64,000 nucleotides of DNA from an uncultured Marvinbryantia sp. (GCA_934408725.1 CAKRVB010000003.1:62001-126000); one strand, 5' to 3'. Positions 44,490 through 53,883 are shown, counted from the stretch's first letter. Made by a program: numbers and translations. The notes: a model not told the origin generated them from the sequence alone.

Positions 44490-45476
44490 TTAAATATGCA
44501 AAATAAACTTCTTTTGATGTCTATAAAAATAATAAATACCTATTGTAAACAACACTACTCCATAAAGCAATCCACCTGCCATCTCATATGGTCTTGGAAA
44601 ACTATTATATACTAATATTTCTCTCATGCAATTAATATATATATACATTGGATTAAACGCAATTATTTTTTGAAGCGACGGCGAAATAGATTCAAACGTA
44701 TAAAATATAGGAGTTAAATATGTCCACAATACTAAAACTATTCCATAAAGATATTGCGTATCACGCATTGTCACCTGGAATGTTGCTAACACCAGTCCAA
44801 TTCCAACTGCAAATAAAAAAAGAAAAAATGCCACAACTGGTATTAATACAATGTATTTCGTTATTGCAACTTTGTAATATATCATAACCATTCCTACTGG
44901 TATCAATGATATCAAATAATTTATAAACGAAAACATTGCTTTACTTAGTGGGAAAATGTACTTTGGCATATATACTTTTTTTATGAGCTGTCCTGATCCT
45001 ACTATAGATAATAACGCTAGCTGCGTTGCTTCACTGAAACAGTTGAAAGTAACATTTCCAATAATCAAATATAATGCATAGTTCTGCGTTGATATTTTAA
45101 AAATATATGCAAAAACCGCCGACATTACAATCATTGTTAACAACGGATTGATTATAGTCCACAAAAATCCCAAATAGCTTCTTCTATATTTTACTGAAAA
45201 GTCTCTTCCAACCAGCTGCCTTAACAAAAATTTATAGTCCGTAAAAACATGTACAAATTCATTTACTGGAGTTTTTATTGATTTTCCGTCTTTCCGGCCT
45301 TCATAAAATATGATAAGTGAAAATATTAACCATATTAATCCTATAACTAATGCCCCTGGTATATATACATGTCCTATTTCATTAGAATAAAACATCTCAT
45401 ATATCCCACCAAATAAAATTATTAATAAACTTCCAAATAATTCTATCTTATACCAAATTTTCAATTCAAATACCAC
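44490..45476 (-). CDS. Polysaccharide ABC exporter permease (Wzm/TagG-like) with N-terminal extension
   Basis: The 328-residue protein starts at GTG 45476 or TTG 45464 (AGAGGTGG upstream of the latter). The ABC2-type permease core begins near residue 80 with 'LLRQLVGRDFSVKYRRSYLGFLWTIINPLL', the standard Wzm/TagG amphipathic start. The first 75 residues add two hydrophobic helices and a charged linker absent from the second permease (62451, 262 residues). The C-terminus 'YRHQKKFILHI' is conserved between both permeases. Confidence 0.9.
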   Translation of the reverse strand: MVFELKIWYKIELFGSLLIILFGGIYEMFYSNEIGHVYIPGALVIGLIWLIFSLIIFYEGRKDGKSIKTPVNEFVHVFTDYKFLLRQLVGRDFSVKYRRSYLGFLWTIINPLLTMIVMSAVFAYIFKISTQNYALYLIIGNVTFNCFSEATQLALLSIVGSGQLIKKVYMPKYIFPLSKAMFSFINYLISLIPVGMVMIYYKVAITKYIVLIPVVAFFLFLFAVGIGLVLATFQVTMRDTQYLYGIVLVLWTYLTPIFYTFESISPSLQKIIAFNPMYIYINCMREILVYNSFPRPYEMAGGLLYGVVLFTIGIYYFYRHQKKFILHI

Positions 45477-45499
45477 CTCTGCTTTTCAATAGAACCTTA

Positions 45500-46609
45500 T
45501 TAAACTTTAAAATATTTCTTTAAACATGTTACGATTCTTTCAGATGCATGGCCATCACCATAAGGATTTACTGCCTTGGCCATACTATCATATTCTGCCT
45601 TATCTTCAATTAATTTCACTGCTTCATTATAAATAACGTCTTCATCTACGCCAACTACTTTTACTGTTCCAGCTTCTACCGCCTCAGGACGTTCCGTTTC
45701 AGTTCTCAAAACTAAAACTGGTACACCACAGGCAGGAGCTTCTTCCTGCAACCCACCCGAATCTGTCATTACCAGAAAACTTCTGTCCATTATATTATGC
45801 ATATCTTCAACATCTATCGGTGGAATTAAATAAACATTTTCAATATTTCCAAGTATCTCATTTGCTACATCACGTACAGCTGGATTTAAATGTACCGGAT
45901 ATACAAAATTCATATCGTTATATTTTTCTGCTAAACGTTTTACCGCATTACAAATATTTCTTAAAGGCTGCCCTAAATTTTCCCGTCTGTGAGCCGTCAT
46001 TAAAACGCACTTTTTATTTTCTAAATCTAATGTTCTAAGGGTTTCATCTTTAAACTGATAATTATCTTTAACAGTTGTTTTGAATGCATCGATAACAGTA
46101 TTCCCTGTCACATAAACATTTTTCGTTATTCCCTCATTTTCCAGGTTCTTTTTATTATTAATTGTTGGTGAAAAATGCATCTCTGCAATTCTTCCAGTAA
46201 GGCACCGATTCATCTCCTCTGGGAACGGTGAATACTTATCAAAAGTTCTAAGCCCTGCTTCTACATGTCCTACAGGAATCTGCTGATAAAATGCAGCCAA
46301 AGCAACTACAAAAGACGTTGTTGTATCTCCATGTACCAGTACAATATCTGGTTTTTCTTCTATTAATACCGGTTCGATTTTTTCCAAAATACTGCTGGTA
46401 ATAGTCGTTAATGTCTGCCGCGGCTTCATAATATCTAAATTATATTTAACTTTTGTTCCAAATATATCTATAACCTGCTGCAGCATCTCTCTATGCTGTC
46501 CAGTCAGGCAAACTACACTCTCTATTCCTTCTGTATTTTCAAGTTCCTTTACTAATGGACACATCTTTATAGCTTCTGGACGTGTTCCAAATACACTCAT
46601 TACCTTCAT
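45500..46609 (-). CDS. wecB: UDP-N-acetylglucosamine 2-epimerase (non-hydrolysing)
   Basis: The 369-residue protein starts at ATG 46609. 'SVFGTRPEAIKMCPLVKEL', 'CLTGQHREML', 'VHGDTTTSF', 'HVEAGLRTFDKYSPFPEE', 'MTAHRRENLG', 'LVMTDSGGLQEEAP' are the family blocks in order. It converts UDP-GlcNAc to UDP-ManNAc. First gene of the operon that ends with glmS; no UDP-ManNAc dehydrogenase is adjacent, so ManNAc itself, or the 24694 dehydrogenase product, may be used. Confidence 0.95.
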   Translation of the reverse strand: MKVMSVFGTRPEAIKMCPLVKELENTEGIESVVCLTGQHREMLQQVIDIFGTKVKYNLDIMKPRQTLTTITSSILEKIEPVLIEEKPDIVLVHGDTTTSFVVALAAFYQQIPVGHVEAGLRTFDKYSPFPEEMNRCLTGRIAEMHFSPTINNKKNLENEGITKNVYVTGNTVIDAFKTTVKDNYQFKDETLRTLDLENKKCVLMTAHRRENLGQPLRNICNAVKRLAEKYNDMNFVYPVHLNPAVRDVANEILGNIENVYLIPPIDVEDMHNIMDRSFLVMTDSGGLQEEAPACGVPVLVLRTETERPEAVEAGTVKVVGVDEDVIYNEAVKLIEDKAEYDSMAKAVNPYGDGHASERIVTCLKKYFKV

Positions 46610-46684
46610 AATTTTTCAGGAATATTTCCCGATCTCCTTCCGCTTATTTTTAATCTGTATTTCTATTCTTTCAATAACGTACAT

Positions 46685-46713
46685 ATTGTAGCATATCAAA
46701 TTTCATAAAACAA
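46685..46713 (-). promoter_or_regulatory. Promoter of the wecB-glmS operon
   Basis: On the minus strand TTGTTT (46713-46708) and TACAAT (46690-46685) are separated by 17 bp. The wecB start at 46609 lies about 75 bases downstream. The preceding gene on the same strand ends at 46757. Confidence 0.6.
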
Positions 46714-46756
46714 GAAACCATATTACATAGCTTTACAACATATCTTGCACTACTTA

Positions 46757-47833
46757 TCATAAAACTTTCACATATTTTTTCATCTCCTGGTATCTGACAT
46801 CCCATGTATTATCCTGCAGAAACTTTTTCTGCATACCTTTATCATATTTACATCCGGCTTCACAATTTATTATTTTCTCCAATACATCACAATACTGATT
46901 CGTAGTTGAATAAAAATAAACATATGGATCAAATCTCTTTATTTCATCATAATAAACTGAAATAATTGTTTTCCCCATACTTATGTACTCATACAATTTA
47001 ACAGGATCAACATCTTCAATTATCTCGTTTATTTTAAAAGGCATAATCAAGCAATCCATGTTTTTTATTTTTTCCCATAAACAGTGATGTTCTATAACAC
47101 CTTTGCATTTTATTCTTTCATTTTTTTGCAAATCTGACCTGGATGTTGGCCCCCATAAATAATATTCGATATTCGAATTTTCTTTTAAGCTCTTCTCAAT
47201 TACTGAAAAATCAAACCACTCTGAAATCGTTCCAAAATACCCTATTTTAAACTTTTCTTTCTCTTTATAGTTTTGATTTTGTGGAATATGTATTTTATCA
47301 AAAGTTACTCCATTCCGAATGAGAATAACTTTTTCATCTTTTTTTCCTAAACACTTCTGTTCGATTTTTTTCTTTAACCCCATGCTGCTTGCAAAGATTA
47401 AATCTGCATCATTGATCAATTTACTCTCTGTCTCATGTATGGTAGCTCTTATTTTTTTATCATTACAAAGAGCTTCATGATTATCCATACAATCATAAAC
47501 TAATTTTCCTCTAAATGTATTGGGAATATATCTATATAATAAAGGATGACCTATCCATATAATGTCATAATTATTTACTTGTTTTTTTATATTATGAAAC
47601 AATACATTCTGAATTCCAAATGCGATTTTATTTTTATCTCTATACGGAATGATTGGAACAGCAATGCTTTTAGGCAATTCATCTTTATTTGCCCGCAACG
47701 ATTGTTTCTGGAAAATCTCTTTTACATAAACCACGGTAATATCAAAATCTTTATTCAAATATTCTGCTATAATCTGTGGTCGTTGCTTTATCCAATACCA
47801 GTCTATTCCCATCAAATATAATATTTTTTTCAT
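46757..47833 (-). CDS. GT-B-type glycosyltransferase (GT4-like)
   Basis: The 358-residue protein starts at ATG 47833 overlapping the previous stop by four bases. The opening 'ILYLMGIDWYWIKQRPQIIA' and 'YDCMDNHEALCNDKKI' match GT4-type teichuronic/capsule transferases (TuaH-like). The C-terminal half has 'KIGYFGTISEWFDFSVIEK', 'YLWGPTS' and 'DVDPVKLYEYISMGKTII' as the donor-binding block. The gene is strikingly AT-rich, more than its upstream neighbours, which suggests separate acquisition. Confidence 0.8.
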   Translation of the reverse strand: MKKILYLMGIDWYWIKQRPQIIAEYLNKDFDITVVYVKEIFQKQSLRANKDELPKSIAVPIIPYRDKNKIAFGIQNVLFHNIKKQVNNYDIIWIGHPLLYRYIPNTFRGKLVYDCMDNHEALCNDKKIRATIHETESKLINDADLIFASSMGLKKKIEQKCLGKKDEKVILIRNGVTFDKIHIPQNQNYKEKEKFKIGYFGTISEWFDFSVIEKSLKENSNIEYYLWGPTSRSDLQKNERIKCKGVIEHHCLWEKIKNMDCLIMPFKINEIIEDVDPVKLYEYISMGKTIISVYYDEIKRFDPYVYFYSTTNQYCDVLEKIINCEAGCKYDKGMQKKFLQDNTWDVRYQEMKKYVKVL

Positions 47834-48711
47834 TTTATGTTTTTCACCATGTTCTTGTAAACTCCTGCTGCCTCTAGTGTCCTCTCAATCCGGAACTTCA
47901 TCTGTCTTCTCATACTTCCAAATGTCTTCCTGGTTGCTGCACCACTCTCATGAAGCACCCGCACAGATGGATCATATACAATCTTATATTTCTTTTTCTG
48001 ACATCGGTATGTCAGTATATATTCTTCATAATAGAACTGTGTTTCCGGTTCAAATGCTTTTGCTTCATTCTGTATAAAGTCTTTTGAGAAAATCAGGCAG
48101 GCCCCAAATGGCACGATATCTTCGTGCCGTTTTTGATACCAGTCTGCTTTAGCTACTTTTTCTTCCAACTTTTTCTTTTCTGCATTTTGCTGTTGCAGAT
48201 AAAGCACCGGATATAATAGTGTGAAGTACTTCAGTCCCAGACGATTCATGCGGATCGTGTATTCTGCTTCTTCCAGTGTTCGGATTCTGGTATCCATTGG
48301 ATTCTGATGTTCCTGATTCCCGGCCTTCACCACATCTGGTCCAAGTACCGCAAACGAATTTTCCCCATATATACGATCCAGCCGTTCTGTAAAGTCCTTC
48401 TGAGTGAATTCTATGTCATTATTACAGATAATCATATAATCCTGATCATAATGTGATCTGGCATACTGATATCCTGCATTATTGGCTTTGGAAAATCCAC
48501 AGTTACCCTGCATCTGCAGTACCTGTACCTGTGCACAGTCTCTGTATCTATCTTTCAGTTCCCTGCGCTTTACGTCTAGCTTTTGTGTATCATTGTCTAC
48601 GATAATAACACGCAGGTGTTCGATATCATTCATTTTGAAAATAGAGGATACACAGGCTTCTGTTACAGATAAATCTCCATAATGCAGAATCACAAAACAT
48701 GCTTTTATCAT
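47830..48711 (-). CDS. Family 2 glycosyltransferase (rhamnosyltransferase-like)
   Basis: The 293-residue protein starts at ATG 48711 with GGAG upstream and a four-base overlap. 'CFVILHYGDLSVTEACVSSI', 'VDNDTQ', 'NCGFSKANNAGY' and 'ICNNDIEF' place it with WbbL-type GT2 enzymes. It shares 'GPDVV', 'HQNP', 'GACLIFS' and the C-terminal layout with the 18779 gene, so both probably use the same kind of donor. Confidence 0.85.
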   Translation of the reverse strand: MIKACFVILHYGDLSVTEACVSSIFKMNDIEHLRVIIVDNDTQKLDVKRRELKDRYRDCAQVQVLQMQGNCGFSKANNAGYQYARSHYDQDYMIICNNDIEFTQKDFTERLDRIYGENSFAVLGPDVVKAGNQEHQNPMDTRIRTLEEAEYTIRMNRLGLKYFTLLYPVLYLQQQNAEKKKLEEKVAKADWYQKRHEDIVPFGACLIFSKDFIQNEAKAFEPETQFYYEEYILTYRCQKKKYKIVYDPSVRVLHESGAATRKTFGSMRRQMKFRIERTLEAAGVYKNMVKNIK

Positions 48712-49706
48712 TTGCTACTCCTACATACTACTTTTAAAAATGGATACAGTGCTCTCACTCTCACCATTTTTGTCATACTCCACACCGCCATTTTTTGCAT
48801 AAATGGCACTTCTACTTTTGAATTCAGCTTTACCAGTGAATTCTCTCGATATTCTGGGAAGTAAGTCTTTATCATCCGATAGATATAATCACTTAATTCC
48901 CTGATATCTTCATTTGATGCACCTTTGGCCAACTGTATGAATGTTGCCATAATCCGCAGAGTAAACAATTCAAAATTTTCCTTACTGTTACAGATGCCAT
49001 ACTGTCTGGCCTTTATCACGGCTTCTTCCACTGCCTGATATGGCAATTTATAGGTTTTCAGTCCCTGAAAGCTATGCATGGCAGATGAAGCATGCTGTAC
49101 ATAATAATATTCGGACTGTGACAATGTCTGGATACATGGTGCCACTCCACTGAAGAACAGACTGATTGGCATATCTTCCCCTCTCACACCAGTTGCAAAT
49201 CGGATATTATGTTTCATCCAAAGTTCTCGTTTATATAGATGGGAACAGACTGCTGAGATTCGAAATGTCCATTCTTCCTTACACCCTTTCCGGTATTTCC
49301 CCGGGACAATATCCTGTAGGACTTTTCCTTGCTCGTCTACCATCTTCAGTCCACAGATCACCAGATCAACATCTTTTTCTTCGGCCAGGTTCACCAGATC
49401 CCTGATATAATCTTTTCCAATGTAGTCATCTGCATCCACAAAAGTAAGATAAGTTCCTGTTGCAGTATCGATCCCTCTGTTTCTGGAAATGGATACTCCA
49501 CTGTTTTCCTGCGTAAGCAGCTGTATTCTCTCATCTGCCTGCTGACACTTTCTAATTAGTTCTTCTGTTCGATCACTGCTGCCATCATTGATGACCAGAA
49601 TCTCCAGATTCCCATAGCTCTGCTCAGTGACCGATTGCAGACATTTTTCAATATATGTTTCATTATTGTAAGCTGGAATGATCACAGATACTTTTGCACT
49701 ATCCAT
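48708..49706 (-). CDS. Family 2 glycosyltransferase
   Basis: The 332-residue protein starts at ATG 49706 inside the end of the DUF2304 gene, after GGAGAAG. 'VSVIIPAYNNETYIEKCLQS', 'VINDGSSDRTEELI', 'NSGVSISRNRGIDTA', 'FVDADDYIGKDY' is a full GT-A set with DxD. The C-terminus ends in a basic, partly hydrophobic stretch ('MQKMAVWSMTKMVRVRALYP') that may touch the membrane. Confidence 0.88.
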   Translation of the reverse strand: MDSAKVSVIIPAYNNETYIEKCLQSVTEQSYGNLEILVINDGSSDRTEELIRKCQQADERIQLLTQENSGVSISRNRGIDTATGTYLTFVDADDYIGKDYIRDLVNLAEEKDVDLVICGLKMVDEQGKVLQDIVPGKYRKGCKEEWTFRISAVCSHLYKRELWMKHNIRFATGVRGEDMPISLFFSGVAPCIQTLSQSEYYYVQHASSAMHSFQGLKTYKLPYQAVEEAVIKARQYGICNSKENFELFTLRIMATFIQLAKGASNEDIRELSDYIYRMIKTYFPEYRENSLVKLNSKVEVPFMQKMAVWSMTKMVRVRALYPFLKVVCRSSK

Positions 49707-50115
49707 GAAACTTCTCCATTTCTTCTTTTTCTTCCTCTTCTATCTTTTCTACTTCAGTCTCGATTTTCTGTTCATGTTCTTCAGCTGTCTCATGACTGCG
49801 AAGCGCTACTTCCGCAGACAATACCGTTATCTTTTCTTCCAGCTGAGAAACAATAATCGACAGTGTAAATACCTTCTCAAACAGAATGATAATCATGATC
49901 AGGAAAACCAGATTCGCTGGTGACATAATTCCGATCATATCTGTTAGCTTATATACAATCTCCGGGAATACTCCCATCAGAAGCAGTACTCCTGCAAAGA
50001 AGATCCAGAAAATGGTATCTTCCATCTTCACCTTTAACCTGCGGATTTTATATAAAATCCAGATAACGGTCGCTGCAGAGGCCATGATCAACAATATTCG
50101 TAATGTTACTGACAT
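49699..50115 (-). CDS. DUF2304 small membrane protein
   Basis: The 138-residue protein starts at ATG 50115 after AAAGGAGAG. Three hydrophobic helices (about residues 3-20, 33-53, 64-85) are followed by a strongly charged coiled coil ('EEHEQKIETEVEKIEEEEKE'). DUF2304 genes nearly always sit next to a DPM1-like GT2 gene, as here with 50117. The protein may act as the membrane anchor or flippase helper for that transferase; its function is not established. Confidence 0.85.
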   Translation of the reverse strand: MSVTLRILLIMASAATVIWILYKIRRLKVKMEDTIFWIFFAGVLLLMGVFPEIVYKLTDMIGIMSPANLVFLIMIIILFEKVFTLSIIVSQLEEKITVLSAEVALRSHETAEEHEQKIETEVEKIEEEEKEEMEKFHG

Positions 50116-50116
50116 A

Positions 50117-50818
50117 TCAGCTCTCCTTTCCCCGTTTTCTTACCCACTGGAACAGGAAGATGGAGAACATCATCTTCATCATATACCAGATGGAGCTCTT
50201 GAAGTTCAGATAACTGACTCCGGCGATTCGCTCATGCATCTGTACCTGCACTTCCTCGATCTTCACTCCACAATTCAGCAGATAAGCCAGAGTGTCCGGT
50301 TCCGGACTGTAATGCATATCATATCCGAACCGTTTGATCATTTTCTTATTAAAAAGACGCATACCAGAGGTCACATCTCCGATATATTTTCCTTTTGTAG
50401 TAAGGAAAATAGCCGTTGTGATCAGCTGGCTGCCGATCATTCTGGAATTAATCGGTTTCCGCTCAGTCTTAAACCTGGATCCGATGACGATATCTGCACC
50501 AGTCTGCTCCATACAGGCCTGCAGATCCCTGATATACATCGGATCATGCTGACCATCACCATCCAGCTGCAGTACGTAGTCATAGCCATAGTAATTAGCG
50601 TAGCGCATACCACTCTTAATAGCTCCGGACAACCCCACATTAATCGGCAGATCCAGCAGATTATATCCTCTTCTGGCACAGATTTTTCTGGTATCATCTG
50701 TGGAACCGTCATTGATAATCACGTAATCATATTGAGGGTAGTTTTCGATGAGATTATCCACTACCCGTTCGATATTTTCCGCCTCATTATAAGCCGGAAT
50801 AATAATCAATATCTTCAA
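50117..50818 (-). CDS. DPM1-like family 2 glycosyltransferase without membrane helices
   Basis: The 233-residue protein starts with TTG 50818 after GAGGAG. 'LIIIPAYNEAENIERVVDNL', 'IINDGSTDDTRKI', 'NVGLSGAIKSGMRYA' and 'QLDGDGQHDP' are the polyprenyl-phosphate transferase blocks. There is only a short amphipathic C-terminus, so the partner DUF2304 protein may supply the membrane part. A polyprenyl-phosphate sugar is the likely product. Confidence 0.88.
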   Translation of the reverse strand: MKILIIIPAYNEAENIERVVDNLIENYPQYDYVIINDGSTDDTRKICARRGYNLLDLPINVGLSGAIKSGMRYANYYGYDYVLQLDGDGQHDPMYIRDLQACMEQTGADIVIGSRFKTERKPINSRMIGSQLITTAIFLTTKGKYIGDVTSGMRLFNKKMIKRFGYDMHYSPEPDTLAYLLNCGVKIEEVQVQMHERIAGVSYLNFKSSIWYMMKMMFSIFLFQWVRKRGKES

Positions 50819-50835
50819 ACGTATTTCTCCTCTTG

Positions 50836-51621
50836 CTATTTTTCATAGCTCTTGTAACCTATTTTATAAAAATGCATCAGAAGCTTTACCACCGGCTTCG
50901 GCCAGAATTTTGCAAACATCTCCAGTTCTTCCTGTGTCTTCTCCTGATTCTTCAGACAGGCCTTAGTGGTCGCTCCATCATGAATCCGGTAATAGAACAG
51001 ATTCTTTGGAATATAGGTAAATCTTCCTTTTTTCTTTGCAATCTCTACAAACATTTCCCAATCCAGTGCATAGTGATAACCGGACTGAAAAATACTCTCT
51101 CCCAGCATCGTTCTGTGATAACAGACCGATGGACAGCAGATGCCATTTCCCAGGGCCTGTACCCCCAGCTTCACCCACCGCTTATCTGCCAGAAATGGCA
51201 CTCGCAGGGGCAGCTTCATGATCTGCTTAATCAAAAGGCTCACATCCCATCGTACTTCCTGATGCTGATTGATAATCCGATAATCGGTCATGGCAATCAG
51301 CGTATTCGGATACTTCTCCAGATACTGATCCATATACTTCAGATAATCCTTATGGTAGATATCATCCTGATGTGTGATTGTCACATACTCTGTCCCAGCC
51401 TGATTATAAGCAAAATTCCAGTCTGCCTGCAGGCTGCTCTTGCCTTCTCTTACATAATAAGAAAGCTGATACTTCTTCGCCAGATTTTCAATATAGGCAC
51501 ATGGTGTGGAGGTACATACAATCACTCTGGATCTCGCCGACTGGTGTACCACCGATCGAATACTCTTCTCCAGATATGGAGATTCTCCATATGCACATAC
51601 CGCAAATGTGTGACTGATCAT
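50836..51621 (-). CDS. Family 2 glycosyltransferase
   Basis: The 261-residue protein starts at ATG 51621 with TTAGGAA upstream. 'TFAVCAYGESPYLEKSIRSV', 'REGKSSLQADWNFAYNQAG' and 'ITHQDDIYHKDYL' give a GT-A core in which 'HQDD' takes the DxD place. It is first in a six-gene operon running down to 46757, driven by the extended -10 promoter at 51703. Confidence 0.85.
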   Translation of the reverse strand: MISHTFAVCAYGESPYLEKSIRSVVHQSARSRVIVCTSTPCAYIENLAKKYQLSYYVREGKSSLQADWNFAYNQAGTEYVTITHQDDIYHKDYLKYMDQYLEKYPNTLIAMTDYRIINQHQEVRWDVSLLIKQIMKLPLRVPFLADKRWVKLGVQALGNGICCPSVCYHRTMLGESIFQSGYHYALDWEMFVEIAKKKGRFTYIPKNLFYYRIHDGATTKACLKNQEKTQEELEMFAKFWPKPVVKLLMHFYKIGYKSYEK

Positions 51622-51702
51622 AAATTCCTAACCGCCTTTTGTATCTATTTTCATAAACCATATTCTGAAAAATATTACTTTTTGCATGATATGGGCTATT
51701 AC

Positions 51703-51711
51703 ATTATAGCA
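51703..51711 (-). promoter_or_regulatory. Extended -10 promoter of the 46.7-51.6 kb operon
   Basis: TGCTATAAT reads on the minus strand with TATAAT at 51708-51703; the -35 region is weak. The start codon at 51621 follows after a leader of about 75 bases. Confidence 0.5.
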
Positions 51712-51791
51712 GAGTCTTTTGAAAAGAGAAACCCTGTAGTTTCTTAAAAATTCACTAAAAATCAGGAAACAATTGATATTCTGGTATTTTC

Positions 51792-51960
51792 ATGCCAAGA
51801 ATTTATAATTGCCTTACCCTGAAATTTTCAAAAAGCACAATTTCCGGGGTCAATTTATCTGGAAATACGTTATGCCAAGCCGCGAAAATTATCAAAAAGA
51901 ATATCTCCGGGGCCCCATGTCTATAAAAAGAACAATATTAGTCCCCGGAAATTTCAAAAA
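51792..51960. repeat. Degenerate direct and inverted repeats in a gene-free stretch
   Basis: Two imperfect direct copies (51792-51850 and 51872-51914) share 'atgccaag', then 'aaatt.tcaaaaag' and 'tccgggg'. An inverted version (ccccggaaatttcaaaaa) follows at 51943-51960. The whole 416-bp gap between 51621 and 52038 holds no protein gene; apart from these repeats, the promoter at 51703 and the hairpin at 51999, nothing else is seen. Confidence 0.5.
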
Positions 51961-51998
51961 ACCATAAATTCATGGTTGCCAGACTATTCTACGTCAGA

Positions 51999-52024
51999 AG
52001 AGCCACACCTCACGGCATGGCTCA
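51999..52024 (-). terminator. Hairpin after the small Rpn-like fragment
   Basis: On the minus strand GAGCCATGCC pairs with GGTGTGGCTC (G-U pairs included) around a GTGA loop. A weak T-run follows. It lies 14 bases after the stop of the 52038 gene. Confidence 0.5.
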
Positions 52025-52037
52025 TCTGTATCTGTCA

Positions 52038-52220
52038 CTATTCTATTTCAAATTCCTTCAGCAACTGTTCCTTAAATTCTTTATCCTCTGTAGATTTCTT
52101 AAGATCATCCAGACGATTTTCCTCTAATAATCTGGCTGTTAATTCTGTAAGTTGGTTATCTTTTTTCTCCATGCCCTTTTTCACTCCATCATCATAGAGC
52201 ATCTGTCCAAGTCTCGTCAT
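52038..52220 (-). pseudogene. C-terminal remnant of an Rpn/PD-(D/E)XK-type transposase-like nuclease
   Basis: Only about 60 residues are open (ATG 52220, GAGG upstream). 'TRLGQMLYDDGVKKGMEKK' and 'ARLLEENRLDDLKKSTED' look like the coiled, charged C-terminal tail that follows the nuclease domain in Rpn-family recombination-promoting nucleases of Lachnospiraceae. The nuclease domain itself is absent, with an in-frame stop just upstream. A separate small protein is the alternative. Confidence 0.55.
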
Positions 52221-52289
52221 TGTCAATACCTCATTTTATCTTTTGTACTGTTCTTGGTATCCTCCTGTTCTCTCTATTGTAACATAACT

Positions 52290-53864
52290 TTACGTAAATG
52301 ATACATTTTGTTTTAAATCAATATATTTTTCTATCAATCTCTCCTGATATCCTGCCACACCAAGCTCTCTGATTCGTTCTGCCACCGGTAGCAGTCTCTC
52401 ATCTGTGATTCTTCCCAACATAGCCAGTCGCTTTTCTGAGATTTTTTCTTCTGATCGGCTCTGTTCATAGTCTTCTACTGTCATGTGCCAGTATTCTGTC
52501 TCTCCTTTATAATACTGGACGACCTTCTGTGCAATCAATAGTCCCTCTGGATCGAAGTCCCCGGCATAGCAGATCCGGATCCCGGCTTGTGCTGCCAGAT
52601 CCAGAAGCAGTATAGATGCCAGCCTTGGCTGGCCATTCATACACATACAGGCACAGGTGCCTTTCTTCTTTTCGCAGATTGCCGCAAAAATAGACGGGTT
52701 CTCGACAATATATAATTTTTTGTTCAGGCAGTCTATTTTGCCCCATTTTGCCAGGACAGAAAGTGGCACCTGTACGCAGTCTCCTTCCTGACAGAATCCA
52801 TTCATGCCTGCATGAGGAGTACCTTCTTTTTTCCATGCCAAAATGCCAGAAATCATACAGTAATTCGATATCTCATCCAGTAAAATGCCAGCTTTCAGAT
52901 AAATCTTCTGTCGTTCCAATGCCGGGAACATTATATTAGCTGAACTTATCGTTTCTTCTGCCTTTTTCCCGCTCTTGTTGTTAAATCTATCTGCTACATC
53001 ATCATGGATATTATGATCTGGCTGTAATGCTGTCTTTTCAGCTTTTTTGCTCTTTCTCCATCCACCTTGTATCACCTGATACAGCAGTTCTCCATCTGCT
53101 GTTCCCCGGTCAAATACATGAGGATTCCCAGTGACTTCAGCAGCAAAGACCGCCAGATACCTGGTACTGCCGATATGTACAGGCAGCATCTCAAGAATCC
53201 GAATACTCAGTCGAAGCTGTCGTTCCCATTCCTGTAGATCTTTTGTCCTGCTGCCCCAGAGCCAGTTACTCAGATCGGTAATGTCATTCTTTATCCGTTC
53301 TACCCCAATCTGCTCATATGTTGCATCACCTTTTCGTTCTCCTACATACTGCTCATCCTTATATTCTTTTGCAACAGTCTCACGCACGGTGTCATTTTCT
53401 TTGTCTTTCTCATCCAACTCACCATCTTCATAGTAAGCCGCTTCTTCCCTAAGCTTTCCACAACACACTCCGCACTTCTCTTCCAGAATCTTTTCCAGTA
53501 TCTCTCGCCTGGCATCTTCTACCGCCATCTTCTGGCTTTTCTTCCCAACCAGCTTTTTTCCAAAATATACTTCAATCACTTTCTGAGCTTTCATTGGTGC
53601 GAATTTGGTGTGATCCAGTGCTTTCTGAAACTTCTCCGCCGAGATACTGATACTCTTCTGTCCATGAAAGCTTCTTCCAAAGAAGCCTTCCAGTTCTTCG
53701 ATTTCCGTCTGTTTCAGGCACCGGAGGACTACGGTACCAGAAAAGCTGTCATAAGAAGCATACTTTTTCTGAAATCCTTCGAATACCTTTTTCCATACCG
53801 GATTCTGTCTGAAATATTCTGTTGCTTCCTGTAATTTGTCCATCTCTTTCTCCGTTCTTGGCAT
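52290..53864 (-). CDS. jetD: Wadjet JetD-like topoisomerase-fold nuclease (DUF2399/TIGR02679 type)
   Basis: The frame is open up to GTG 53936. ATG 53864 and ATG 53840 (GGAGA upstream) are better starts, since the GTG lies in the tandem repeat. The protein of 515-525 residues has the C-terminal Toprim-like block 'IRICYAGDFDPEGLLIAQKV' with the conserved Glu/Asp residues and 'KLYIVENPSIFAAI', both typical of DUF2399. In Wadjet, JetD is the DNA-cutting subunit of the JetABCD plasmid-defence machine. It appears intact, but its partners are damaged here (JetA and JetC truncated, JetB absent), so it is probably orphaned. An insert of charged residues (about 165-225) is unusual. Confidence 0.75.
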   Translation of the reverse strand: MPRTEKEMDKLQEATEYFRQNPVWKKVFEGFQKKYASYDSFSGTVVLRCLKQTEIEELEGFFGRSFHGQKSISISAEKFQKALDHTKFAPMKAQKVIEVYFGKKLVGKKSQKMAVEDARREILEKILEEKCGVCCGKLREEAAYYEDGELDEKDKENDTVRETVAKEYKDEQYVGERKGDATYEQIGVERIKNDITDLSNWLWGSRTKDLQEWERQLRLSIRILEMLPVHIGSTRYLAVFAAEVTGNPHVFDRGTADGELLYQVIQGGWRKSKKAEKTALQPDHNIHDDVADRFNNKSGKKAEETISSANIMFPALERQKIYLKAGILLDEISNYCMISGILAWKKEGTPHAGMNGFCQEGDCVQVPLSVLAKWGKIDCLNKKLYIVENPSIFAAICEKKKGTCACMCMNGQPRLASILLLDLAAQAGIRICYAGDFDPEGLLIAQKVVQYYKGETEYWHMTVEDYEQSRSEEKISEKRLAMLGRITDERLLPVAERIRELGVAGYQERLIEKYIDLKQNVSFT

Positions 53865-53883
53865 CGGATTCTTCACTTTTTCT

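Noticed and set aside
49886..50848. 320-codon plus-strand frame opposite the DPM1-like gene
   Set aside because: It covers the DUF2304 and GT2 genes in antisense, with no ribosome site; both minus-strand genes have strong motifs.
50833..51747. 304-codon plus-strand frame
   Set aside because: Antisense to the GT2 gene at 50836-51621, which has clear GT-A motifs and a promoter.
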